Shown here one piece after another: positions 53,767 to 64,000 of a stretch of DNA of 64,000 nucleotides. Made by a program: the position numbers and the translations under genes. The notes below the pieces were generated by a model. That model was not told where the DNA came from, ran no database searches, and worked only from the letters and a program-made list of their open reading frames with translations. Each line of letters starts with the position of its first letter. Position 1 is the stretch's first letter. Source of the DNA: Sparassis latifolia (taxonomy: Eukaryota > Basidiomycota > Agaricomycetes > Polyporales > Sparassidaceae); NCBI GenBank assembly GCA_018466975.1, contig CM031562.1, forward strand, positions 3,968,001-4,032,000. Reading direction: 5' to 3'.

Positions 53767-55331
53767 ATGGTTTCGTTCCAGTGAGTTACGAGAAAATGTC
53801 GATATATGGTCATATTCCTGACTCTCTCCTCATCCACAGATGTGATGGTGAGAAATCCATGAAAATGTCCAAGTGCATCGCTCAGTAGTCTCTGACCCGC
53901 AGGGTGCGCGGAGGTAGTCAAGAAGCCAAAGCTGGACAAGCATCACGCATCATGCGGTGCCTCTTTCACCTGCATAGACTGCAGCACGACCTTCGCCGGG
54001 CCCGCGCAATACAAGTCGCACACGCAATGTATCAGCGAGGCCGAGAAGTACCAAAAGGGCCTGTACAAGGGTCCCAAGGGCGTGCGTGCTCTACCTCCTT
54101 CCCTCTCAAATATGTCCCTTCTCAAATATTCACACGCACAACGTTGCACAGCAAAACGGCAGACAAAATAGCCACAATGGCGTGCACGCGAACGGGAACA
54201 CAAGACAAAATGCTAGCACTACAGGTACGTATCAGCCCTGGGCACCCAACGGCGGCGCCATGCCGGGCTGGGGCAGGTCCGCCAATCGCGCGAAGGCAAC
54301 TGGTGCTAACGGCACTCCTTTGGGCACCCCGGTGCGCATGTCGCCCTTTTCGTTCGCACTGCCCGAGACCGCGTCCCAACCCGAGGCAAACGATGCCGGC
54401 AAGAATGGCACTGCCAGCGCTACCTCGAACACGCCTAAGGTGGTAACTGCGCCTGCACCTCCCGAGGCAGCGAAGACGAAAAAGCGGAAGAGCAAGAGTG
54501 AGAAGGAAGCTGCTCTTATGAATAATGTGCAGGTACTTACAGTTTGCGAGTTGACTGTTGCCCGTGGAGACTAACATGCTTGTAGGTTGCGGCCGCGGCG
54601 GCGAACCAGGCCGAGAGCGACCAACCGCGGAGAAAGAAGGCGAAGAGGGACAAGCACGGCGAGGACGCGGCTAATACTTCCGCTCCTGCAGAATCTCGCA
54701 CTGTAGGCGATGCACAGCTGCCGGAGGAGGAGAAGAGGAAAGGGCAAGGAAAGACAAGAAACAGAAGAAGTCGAAGGAGTACCACTCGGAGGAGACATCT
54801 GAGGCGGTGGAGCCTGCATCCGTTGCGCCACGACCATTATCTCCAGCGAAGGCGCCTGAAACCGTTGATGGAGGGGAGCGTTCAGAAGAGAATGACAAGA
54901 AGAAGAAGAAGAAAGATAAGAAAGAGCGGAAGAAGGCGAAGGGGATCCTGGAGTCGCAAGCAGCCCAAGCAGCGGCGGAGCTGTATGCAGGCGACCACTC
55001 TGTTGAGACTGTGGAGTCGAAGTCGAAGTCGAAGAGCAAGAAGGGAAAGGAACCTCAAGGTGCAGCGGAGGAACTTGACGACGCTGTAAAGGCCGTGGAG
55101 GAACCACAAGGTAAGACGAAAAAGCGGAAAAGAGATGACGAGCTTTCTACAGTCAATGCTACTGTGGCCGAGCAACCTGACGGGAAGAAGGGCAAGGACA
55201 AGTCGAAGAAGCGGAGGAAAAGTGAGATCGACGGTGTAGGAAAGACGGACGTTGGTGCACCTCTGGGTGTGCTGGCGAAAGAGGAAAAGGAAGAGAAGGA
55301 GAGAAGGAAGGAGAAGGCAGTAACGGCGTGA
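53767..55331 (+). CDS. LYAR-type nucleolar zinc-finger protein
   Basis: The start uses tiny exons: 53767-53780 (14 nt), 53840-53847 (8 nt) and 53903-54081. Together they read MVSFQCDGCAEVVKKPKLDK, then HHASCGASFTCIDCSTTF and YKSHTQCISEAEKYQKGLYK. These are the paired C2HC fingers of the LYAR family, which acts in ribosome biogenesis and gene regulation in the nucleolus. Exon 4 (54152-54532) is Ser/Ala/Pro-rich, and the rest is very Lys-rich (KKKKKKDKKERKKAKG). From 54586 the frame must change to reach the conserved-looking Lys-rich tail. Either a 56-bp intron at 54703-54758 or a frameshift explains it; with the intron the protein has 423 residues. Confidence 0.8.
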
Positions 55332-55624
55332 TGCTCGCATCAGTATGGGTTCAGGCATATGTATACATCCCTCTGAGGTTTTTACGTTGCAAGTTCTCGG
55401 GTTCTATGCTTCGTTGTACTAAATGTTGTGATGACGCTTTCGATTTGCACCTACCAACGACATGCCCTCATCGTATGGATCAAAAAATTACATATTGGAT
55501 GCCGTGAATAATTACAAGTACAAAGATTCTGCGAATGAGAACATACGTGATTCCCAGGTATCATGCATCTATACTTCCGAACGTCGGAGATCGTCCCAAT
55601 TTCGTGTACCAAACTAAAGCAGAA

Positions 55625-57089
55625 TCAGAAGGCCGTCGTGGAGTCGACCTCGATCGTCGGTACGATGGACGCAATGAACTTCAGGAAGACGACCAAGTAG
55701 AAGTCCACCCGCATGCCCTCCACTTCGTCATCGCCGCTCGGAGATGTAGGAGTATCTTTTCCCGTGCTGCTGGGCTTGCGGAACAGCCACTTCTTCTGCT
55801 TGTCCTTCGGTATGGCAGACCCCGAGCCCTTGCGCATGGCCTGCTGCTCCTCGATCACACCAGCATTCATGCGCTCGATGACCTTCTTCATGACGCTTGC
55901 GTGCTTGCAGGGGTGCACAGACGCCGCCTGCAGACTCGTAGAATGCGGGAATGCCTCGATCGTAACAGTCTTGAATGCATGATCAGCGGAGATATCTTGG
56001 AAGATCTGGGGTGGTGTCAAGGGCGTCCCGTTCTGTTGCAAATGGCATGCTTAGAGCTCGGTCCAGCACGTCGTGTGACCTACACTCACCTCGTCATAGC
56101 CGATGAGCCAGATGCGTGGCGTTTGGTAGTACTTGTCGTATGTGATCATAACGTCGTACGTCCGTACTTGCAGCAGGTTCCCCTTGGCAACTTCAACTTC
56201 GCTAGAAGAGCGCAGCTCATGAGCGAGCCTACATAAGAGTATGGGCGCTTCTATCCTCACCTCGAGTCGATGATGTTGGATGCCGGCGCAGAGGCCTTAG
56301 GCGCTGCGGTCGCTTCATCATCGCCTGCCTCCAGATCTTGCTCCTCCATATCAGGGATCTCATCCATGTCCGGGATCTCTCCATTCGCACCCGACAGTGA
56401 CAAGTTCCCCATCCCGTTCGACACGCCATCCATGCCCGCAGCGTCGTCCACATCCGGGATCTCGTCGATGTCACCAGGATTCGCTGCGGAGTCGTGCGTC
56501 GACGCGCGCCCTGCGTGTGTCTCGACCCATTCGTCCGACTCGTTCCCTGTAGAGGACAGGTCACCGAAGGAGAGAAGCCGTTCCGCGTCCTCGTCCGCGT
56601 CAGTGTAGGCGAGTGCTGTAGCCCGGCGCAGGCAAGGCACTCCGTGCGTTACGAGGTATTGCTTATCGGCCGGGAGATAGTCTCGCGCCTTCGACGTATC
56701 GCCCTTCTCCCTGAACATGCCACAATGAGAGTGCACGGATATTTAGAGAAATGGAATGAAGCTCACCAGGACCACACGGGGAACTTGTACGCCAAGAAGT
56801 CTCCTGCAGCTACAAACTCCTCTGTAAGTTCCAACTATTAGTGCACTACAATTTTAGCAGCAGTTTTGGCACAACCTGGTGTTATCCGGCCATGCTCCTT
56901 GAACTTGCTTTCCTTCAAGACCTTCAGAATGATATATCAATACGATGCAAGCGCCGCATTATGCCGTGAATGGCATACAGGACTCAAGTAGTCTCGGACT
57001 GCCCAATATTGTTGCTATTCATATCAGACTGGTAATAAGCAAAGCAACTAGCAAGAAATGCATTCACGACGTACTTGGATCGCATGCAT
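55625..57089 (-). CDS. ATG3: Autophagy E2-like conjugating enzyme Atg3
   Basis: Seven exons close to 382 residues: 57075-57089 (15 nt, MHAIQ), 56979-57014, 56876-56921, 56767-56821, 56261-56710, 56090-56228 and 55625-56032. The N-terminus [20 protein letters not shown], then [17 protein letters not shown], is characteristic. An acidic flexible region ([20 protein letters not shown]) precedes the E2 core. The active-site Cys is in [16 protein letters not shown]. The C-terminus [20 protein letters not shown] is the family signature. Atg3 transfers Atg8 to phosphatidylethanolamine on the growing autophagosome membrane. The 15-nt first exon is needed because an in-frame stop lies just upstream of exon 2. 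Confidence 0.95.
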
Positions 57090-57712
57090 GTTCTACGGTG
57101 TAAAAGTGTAAACTGGATGCGCGAAGTGAACGCGACCTCGCCGCGTGTGACCCCCGCAATTGGTGAATAATCTGGAGAGGGATGTCCGTTGGGAAAAGGC
57201 CTTCGGGCCCAAAATGTCCGTGAAAAATTGCCTCACCACATTTTTGCCTCCGCGGTAGCCGAAATTTTGGGCGCTTCACATGCCGCCTCCTCCTCGGCCC
57301 TGCCCGCTCTCCCTCGCCGGAAAGCGTTTGTCCAAGGCCGCTGCCTCCCGATGAGGCAGTCGTCAACCCCGGTTACCAGGCACCTCGCCGCGGTAGGCCC
57401 TTCAAGTACTTCTGTGCAGCAGAAGTGAACCAGCGCTCCAGACTGAAGGTCTTTGCACAGAAATGTTGACACAGAAATTTATATCTAGTGACTCGAAGCG
57501 CTGTCCTAGTCTAGCCAGCTCGGTGGTATATCGCCCAACCCAGGATTTTGAAGGTCTGTGACGTATAAATTCCGACATGATGGAACAGTACGAATATTAC
57601 AAATACGTGGAAATGAGTGATTAGAGATACAGCTGGACGCTCGTCGCCGAATAATGACGAATAATGGACTATACAAATGCACAAGGAAGGTCCGCCTGAA
57701 GGAGGTGAAGAA
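57090..57712. other. Intergenic; one weak coding-like stretch
   Basis: On the plus strand about 57330-57470 reads NPGYQAPRRGRPFKYFCAAE before a stop. It looks protein-like but has no clear start or upstream exon. Nothing else is supported. Confidence 0.3.
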
Positions 57713-58309
57713 TTACTCATCCAACTGCCACGCATTGTCTTTTACTATCTTCTCTCGCTCCAGCAGATATTTCCCTATCAGCTACATCGGTGAAAGGCAC
57801 GGGTGTGATTGACACCAGCTCACCTTCCTTGTATTTCTGAGAATTATCTGAAGCTTTGTGGTAGTACCACCCAATACGTTCGTTGCACCCCATACAATAG
57901 ATGTCTGCCACGGTGTGTACTCCAGTCCTAAATGAACGTTCCGATGTCAGATCTTGAACAATCCTCTGGGAGAAGTCAGGCTCACAAGAGGGGCCGATCC
58001 TCTTTCTTCCCCAGCTTGACGTTCACCGCGGAGTGCATCAGGCTGAAAACAACACAGCACACGTCGTAATAGTTTTGGGTTCGAGGATCAGGAGGAACTT
58101 ACTATCCACGGCCTTCCCGCCCAGAGAACGACTTACTGATCAGTTCGTCTTGAAGACCCTAAGGAAAGACTCCCTGAGCACATTGTCTGAAACAGAGATG
58201 GTATCTGGACACAGACGATCACAGCGGCGCACTGGGAGCACAGGAAAGTAGACCGGCCGTGGTATACGACAACAACCTCAGCCTTCGTATCAGAATTAGG
58301 CGAAGCCAT
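57713..58309 (-). CDS. Yippee-like zinc-binding protein
   Basis: Five exons close to 123 residues: 58217-58309, 58103-58158, 57986-58042, 57824-57927 and 57713-57774. The Yippee fold is clear: the first Cys pair in STFLCSQCAAVI, then QDELISKSFSGREGRGYL, AVNVKLGKKEDRPLLTGVHT, the second Cys pair in ADIYCMGCNERIGWYYHKA, and SQKYKEGKYLLEREKI to the end. The four Cys form a zinc site. Yippee proteins are small, conserved eukaryotic proteins linked to nuclear and centrosomal functions; the exact role in fungi is not established. A strong-looking ORF through intron 4 is not the real C-terminus. Confidence 0.92.
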
Positions 58310-58578
58310 TCTCTGATGCTGTTGTCAGAATCCACGAGACATGCCAATACTAGTGTATAGAGCCTGCTATGGGGATATCAGGAGATTGAGCAGAAGGTAT
58401 GTCAAGAGAAACGAGCAGTTCCAGCTCAGGGGGCGGCCGGTGCCAGAACACGGAAAGTTGCCACTTTTGGGAGTCGCACCTCCGGTAGCATTTCTTGGGC
58501 ATCATCCTGCTGAGTTCTCCGCCCGTGCTCGAGAACTCTGAGGCAGCATGGTCACGGTGTGTGCCACTTGATCGACCT

Positions 58579-60612
58579 TTATTCGGACAATGTAGCATTT
58601 CCACTGTCTCTCAGGGGCGGAATTCTTCTCTTCCTCACAATCTCAGAATAGTATTGTATGGTGTCAATACGCTCGAGGTACTAATGAACGGCTGTCCAAC
58701 TTCGTGACTTTACCAGTGTTGCCGCTAAACTCACATCCTCTGACCAGCCAGGTCATTCATAGCTTTCTGGACTTCCAACTTTTCCATCACCGCTCTGTGT
58801 AAGCTGGACTTGTTAGTCCGACCTTGTTTACCTCGACCCTTTGGCGCGTTTGAATCGGATGTCGTAGATCCTACCGCGCCTGCATCATGTTCAGTAGAGT
58901 GCGGCGAATGCGGCTGAGAAGCGTTTGTAGCTGTGGATGTCAGATGGGATGGGACGATGATGGGTGTTGGACGGGGAGGTGGAGGCCACTGGTCGGTTCC
59001 ACAGTCAGTCAGTGGTTAGTCCGATCAAAATAGAAGACATACGCCACGATTGGGTTGGTTGAAATGTAGAGCCGCCCATGGCGGATATTCTTTTTCTAGT
59101 TGAATGATGTGGTCCTCCAAAAATTTCAGGCGATCGAATAGCGATCGTGGAGGGGAAGGCACTGTGTGAAATGGCCTTCAGAAAATTCAGTAGTTATAGC
59201 GCGAAGCCGTTCGTACCATAGCGAACCGCAAGATGGGTCTCGACGTTCCCCAGCCGCTCATCCAACGCGGGGTATAGCTCAGCACCCACATCGTCAAAGC
59301 TTTGCTCTGCGTGACCACGAGGTGCTGTGGCATCTCTGCAACTTCGTCCTTGTGCAGTGCTGGCGTCTGGCGCCGAACCAACGCGTAAAGTTTTCCTCAG
59401 CGGACCGTCTTCGTTTTTTGCGATATCGTACTTCATCTGCACATCTCTATTTTGCGTCTTCGCATCGGTGCGAGAACAAGATGAGATAACGCCGGAAGAT
59501 TCTTCGCCAAGCTCGCTCAGGCGACGGCGTTTCTCAGTTAATGACTGCAAAAATTCGGTACGGTTCGACTCGTCGTTTCGAGCGCGATTCTGGGCCAGAA
59601 AGAGGGATATGGACTTCGTGATCTAAATCAGAAAGCTGAGAATCTAAGCAACATTTTAATGCAGATGTGAACTTACTGACGTCTGAGAGCGAGGTACAGC
59701 GCCATTGGCGAAGTGCACGTAATCAAGTTTCCTCTCTTCTAAAGAACGCTCTTCAGGCTGTTCTTGCTTTGCAATCGCATTTTCTTCTTCTGCTCTCTTA
59801 CTTTCTCCAAGTCGCTGAAAAGATTAGGTCATCAGAGGAAGGCGGACAGCTGCCATGTCACACATACCAGAAGTTCTCTCATCAGTTCACCTAGAGCTGT
59901 TGGGACGGTTTTACGCTCCCATTCTGTGTTCATGATAACCATGTCTGCTTCAAAGCCTCTCAATGCTTGTGTCAATCCTACAGAAGAGAGGAACGTCTTC
60001 ATAACAGCATCCCATTGTTTATGAAACGGAGGGGGAGGTGAGGGAGAAGGTGAAGGGGTTTTAGGCTTGGACTGAGTCTGTGGTACAGCTGAAGGATAGG
60101 ACGGTGTCTGTGACGGAATCGACGGTGAAGTTTGTGGATATGAGTACTGGTACGTCCCCGTGCCCCCATAAGGATATGCAGCCGCAGGCCATGCGTTGCC
60201 CCAAGCGGTTGGCGAGTAATTATAATAGCCATACGATGTGACTTGGTTAGGGCCTTGATTCGTTCTCAGCTGTTGAGAAATATTATTCGTACTAGGGTAG
60301 GACGGGTAGGACTGAGACGGAGCCGTGCTTTGCGCGGTAGAGAATCTCGCTGCGGCACATCAACACGGTCAGTCTGCAGAAATCGAGGCTGAAAACCTAT
60401 AACTTACCCGAAGATTGACCATAGCTTTGGTAATGACTTCCGTGATTACCGGAAGATGCTACGGTTAACGCTCGTTGTTGGGGAGCATCTTGCGGAGTAC
60501 CACTGTATGTCTGATCTTCACTACTGGAAGATACAACAGTACTGCCAGAATTGTGATTGTCTGGCGCGTGATGGGATGAGCCCGCAGCCGAAGGAGGAGG
60601 CCCGAGAGTCAT
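58579..60612 (-). CDS. Hypothetical low-complexity protein; last exon possibly lost by a splice-site change
   Basis: Six exons (60408-60612, 59868-60349, 59677-59814, 59217-59622, 59043-59161, then from 58988) give 535 residues if translation stops at TGA 58731-58733. Residues 1-170 are Ser/Tyr/Pro/Gln-rich (SYGYYNYSPTAWGNAWPAAA). The middle has a short conserved-looking block (WDAVMKTFLSSVGLTQALRG) and charged coiled-coil segments. Near the end stands AVMEKLEVQKAMNDLAGQRM. A further exon, YLERIDTIQYYSEIVRKRRI, ending TAA at 58579, lies just downstream and is clearly coding, but no donor joins it in frame. No named domain was recognised. It diverges from VPS53 across 218 bp. Confidence 0.65.
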
Positions 60613-60830
60613 GGAAGTCTTTAAGGCTCAAAATGGAAATACCCGCCGTTATTTGCCCAGTAAACAAACGCGGGGGTCACTTCCCCATTGGATCACGTGT
60701 ATATTAACACTGTACTGACGGAACTCCTGCTAACAGTGCGTGCATTACATCCAACTGCATAGCGTTGAACTTGGTTTGAACACGCCACATTTCAACTGGA
60801 GTGGAACGAACTGGGACTAAAGAGAGAATT
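60613..60830. promoter_or_regulatory. Bidirectional promoter region, 218 bp
   Basis: Lies between divergent ATGs at 60612 and 60831, so both promoters share it. A GGATCACGTG stretch near 60690 resembles an E-box. No other element was identified. Confidence 0.4.
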
Positions 60831-63800
60831 ATGGCTGTCGAGATGAATCACTTTGCTCCACCGACTTACCGACCGCGGGAAGACGAGCTCCCGCCCGAGC
60901 TGATTGTCTCAATAGAACGCGTCCTTGACCTACACCATGGCCAGGAAACCGACAGTCTAGACAGACTGACGAATGAATTTGATTCAGTGAGCGTCTTGAA
61001 CGGCTATTTCCCCGACGGTATGTGTCACTTGACATCGTTTGTACTTCAGACTAGGGTGACGGTGCTAAAAGGCTATGCATAGAGGCATCGCTTGGTCAGT
61101 TGGAAGCCGTACAAGCACGGCTTTCTAACAACGAGAAGGAGCTCCAGCGCGAGATCGACTCCCTCAAGGAGGAGCTGAGACATGACCAGGATCCGGGCAG
61201 AATGCAACTGATCCAAGAGATGATTTCTGTATGTCTCGCATCACTAGTTGCAGAGTTGTGCACATTAAATTCAAAAAAGTTATTACTCTTCCCTTTGGTT
61301 ATAGGATCTTTTGGGGCAAATGTCTCGCATTCGTGAGAAGGCGACTGAGTCTGAGGCCGTTGTGAGAAACATAACAAAAGAAATCCAGGTCCTGGATCTG
61401 GCAAAGAAGAATCTGATATTGAGCATGACGACTCTGAAGAGGCTCCAGATGTTAGGTGCGTCAGTGCGACAGGGAAAATAGACGCACTTCGTTGACTCTT
61501 CGGTATGCTGTATAGTGAATGCCCTCAGCCAGTTAGAAGATCAAGTGAGAGACAAGAAGTACCACGAGATTATACAAACGCTCGCCGTGAGTCGTAAATT
61601 CTTATCCCTTTTCCCTCCATTCAACTATCTCTGTTCTTTAACAGGCTGTAAAGCAAATAGGCGCTTCCTTTAAGCCGTACACATCTGTCCAACGCATATC
61701 CCAAATTTTGCGACGCATTCACGACATACAGAATGAACTCCGACTGAAGATTGACATGGACTGGGAGAACTTGTAGGTATACGTCCACATTCTGTGTACC
61801 TGCGACCATAATTTGTCGTTCAGCTATATGCAAGACCCCTCCAAAACCGTCAAGCCGTCAATCATTACAGACGCCTGTCTGGTAGTGGATGTAATCGGCG
61901 CCGACTTCCGCACTCAGTTCGTGGAGCGCTACGTTGCGCTAGAGCTCAAGGAATACAGGCGCATCTTCCGGCCGACAGACGAGGCGGGACAGCTTGACAA
62001 TCTGTCTCGTCGCTTTGCGTGGTTCCGCCGCCTCATACAGACGCACGAGACAGAGCAGGGTAGGGTCTTCCCAGCGGAATGGCGCGTCGGATGGTTCCTG
62101 TGCTCCAAGTTCATTGAGATTACCAGGTGCGCGACGCTGGAATCCTCTCAACTGGAACATTTGTCTTGACTGAGTCTTAAAATTTAGAGATGACATATCG
62201 GTGTTGCTATCAAAGGCGGGATCAAAGCTTACGGTGAAGCAGTTACTGGATACTCTTCAGGAAACGATGGATTTCGAAGCGTCGATGACAAGGAAATATG
62301 CCACACCGGTAGGTTTACCAGCGGCATGTGCTTTCGTTTCGTGAGTTGACGAGGACCCTTTGGCACAGATCCTGGACATTTTGAAGGCAACACAACCTGC
62401 AGGGGCATCACGTCCTTTGCGGTCTATCACCTCGGCTTTCGAACCTCACATGGGCGTATTCATCGATGCACAAGACAAGTTAGTGCCTTTCTCTTCCTCT
62501 TGTTCCGCTGTCGCTGAGACCATTCATTTGACTTTTTACAGAGTGCTATCTGGCATGCTATCTCAATACAGAGGCTCTAAGTCGCGATCATCCCTGGAGG
62601 CAGCTTCAGCGCCTGCGGGATCAGGCGACGACGGCTCGCCTCCTGTTTTGGTGCTCCCGTCTTCGACAGAATTGTTCTACTTCTACGCTCAGACGCTGGA
62701 GAATTGCGCCAAGCTGTTCACTGGACAGCCATTGTTTGATCTCTGCGCACTGCACAAAAAGTGGCTCAGAATCTACGCGGGTAAGTGCACTATTTTGCTG
62801 CGAGTGATGTTCAGGTTACAGATGTTGCGTTTCAGAGGACGTCTTGATGGCCAGTATGAAGCGGTGCGCTACTTTCGGCCCTACCTCGTGATACCTTCTG
62901 ATATATACATCACTTAGGCCTGCAATCCAGTTAAGGAAGTCGATGGACAACCGCTTCGATCTTAACGAGCTGAAAAAGCATGCACGCTCATAAATACCGC
63001 CGATTACTGCCATTCTACTGCGCTGGAGGTAATATAATCACATCCTGCGAATGTCATCACCTGATTGTCCTGTCTTCGTAGCTAGAAGAAAATATAAGAG
63101 AGAAGTGCGACGAAGCATTCAAGCCTAAGATCACCTTGCAAGATGAACGGGATCTGTTTGTCAGGCATGTGTCTACTGTATTTCTCGGTCTTTTCGATTT
63201 GACCTTTCCTGTGCAGTGCTATCTCGGCAGCAATCCAAGTTATGTTGCATGAGCTTGAGGCTGCGTGTGATCCGTCGTTCTCTACCATGGCTCGCACCGC
63301 GTGGTCCCTTCTGAAGACAGTCACCGGCCAGTCTGTTTATGTAGAGGAACTCGTAAATGCGATTGAGCAGGTGGTTGAAGTGGTCAAGCCTTTAGTAGAG
63401 CAGAAGAAGTACCTCCGGAACTTCATGGACAAGGCATCGAGGTTTGTCTCGACAATTATCTGTGCTCTAGGTATTTACGGAGATGTGTTTTGCAGTGTTG
63501 TTCTTTCAAAGTTCACCACTGCTCTAGTGAAGAGTCGACCTCTTAGAGAGATTGGAGCGGAGCAAGTCAGTTGTACCATCCTCTCACGAGTCGACACGTC
63601 CACTAATCCATTACAGCTCCTCATCGATCTGCAGGCACTTAAGGCTGCACTCCTTCGGATACCCGGCGAAGCATTAACTACGACAAAGTGCGTAACAATT
63701 TGAATTGTGGAGGATCGATATTTACGTGTCTTGTATAGCTACACACGAAGTGTGACAAAACAGACAACACGGCTGGAAGCATTGTTAAAAGTCATTGTCA

Positions 63801-64000
63801 CACCTGTGGTAAGGTATCTAACTGCATCATTGTCACCTCGGGTTTGACGGCGGCGACTTTAGGATCCAGCTGAAGGATTCATCTTGAACTATACCCTCGT
63901 GATTGGAGATGCTTCGTTTTCTAACTTCCAAAAGGCCAGTGGAATGGTGACGAGCCAATGATCTCGGCATTGACATTGTTACTTAGGTTCTAGACCTGAA
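60831..64000 (+). CDS. VPS53: Vps53, GARP/EARP tethering-complex subunit (partial, runs off the right edge)
   Basis: A long multi-exon gene starts at ATG 60831. The N-terminus (PPELIVSIERVLDLHHGQET) leads into coiled coils (QLEAVQARLSNNEKELQREI). The Vps53 core follows: AVKQIGASFKPYTSVQRISQ, YVALELKEYRRIF, RFAWFRRLIQTHETEQGRVF followed by PAEWRVGWFLCSKF, then FYFYAQTLENCAKLFTGQPL and FDLCALHKKWL. Later exons continue with ALLRIPGEAL and FILNYTLVIGDASFSNFQKV near 63900. Vps53 is a rod-like subunit of the GARP complex at the trans-Golgi, which tethers vesicles from endosomes together with Vps51, Vps52 and Vps54. The last exons lie outside the window. About a dozen short introns are present; no break was seen. 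Confidence 0.9.

Noticed and set aside
54571..55358. Minus-strand ORFs of up to 178 residues opposite the LYAR-type gene
   Set aside because: They mirror the Lys-rich repetitive coding strand and have Ser/Leu-rich low-complexity content only.
1..64000. CRISPR array, bacterial operon or prophage content
   Set aside because: No regularly spaced repeats; all genes are intron-rich and fungal.

Overview
This window is nuclear DNA of a filamentous basidiomycete, most likely an Agaricomycete of the polypore type. Genes are split by many introns of about 43-65 bp. They include families expanded in that group: Plavaka transposases, DUF6532, FunK1 relics and F-box/LRR proteins. No gene is bacterial or viral. 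Exon coordinates come from reading splice sites by eye and checking that reading phases close; single-base errors are possible.

The left half (1 to about 32.6 kb) is accessory. It holds two Plavaka-type transposase genes, each head-to-head with a multi-exon companion gene (1-4148 and 24811-31939). It also holds an intact Tc1/mariner element (5111-6667), two MITE-like insertions inside the second Plavaka gene, and a 914-bp miniature LTR element in an intron of the DUF6532 gene. Between the transposons lies a lineage-expanded kinase-like family: three intact genes (7152-8520, 15689-17026, 20838-22160), a young pseudogene (12308-13623) and an old reversed relic (about 23620-24650). Each intact kinase-like gene has a small helical-protein gene diverging from its 5' side (4599-5003, 14272-15190, 19384-20341). 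The partner pairs at 15 kb and 20 kb share intron positions and an almost identical 5' spacing. The Tc1 element sits inside the third intergenic region. This repeated two-gene module is the best candidate here for an undescribed system. An F-box/LRR gene (9799-11725) sits among the copies.

The right half (32.6-64 kb) is mostly conserved housekeeping genes: muskelin, prefoldin subunit 4, sphingosine-1-phosphate lyase, an alpha-arrestin, mitochondrial cytochrome c peroxidase, a LYAR-type nucleolar zinc-finger protein, the autophagy E2 Atg3, a Yippee-like protein, an unknown low-complexity protein, and the GARP subunit Vps53, which runs off the right edge. Two poorer stretches interrupt it: 36.8-39.7 kb (a broken FunK1 kinase and a stray fragment of the peroxidase gene) and 42.1-46.6 kb (CpG-rich, with almost no convincing gene).

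The core genes are typical single-copy cell-biology genes and do not form one pathway. Several carry very small exons (8, 9, 10, 14, 15, 17, 18 and 19 nt) that automatic annotation tends to miss, and two seem to use GC donors.
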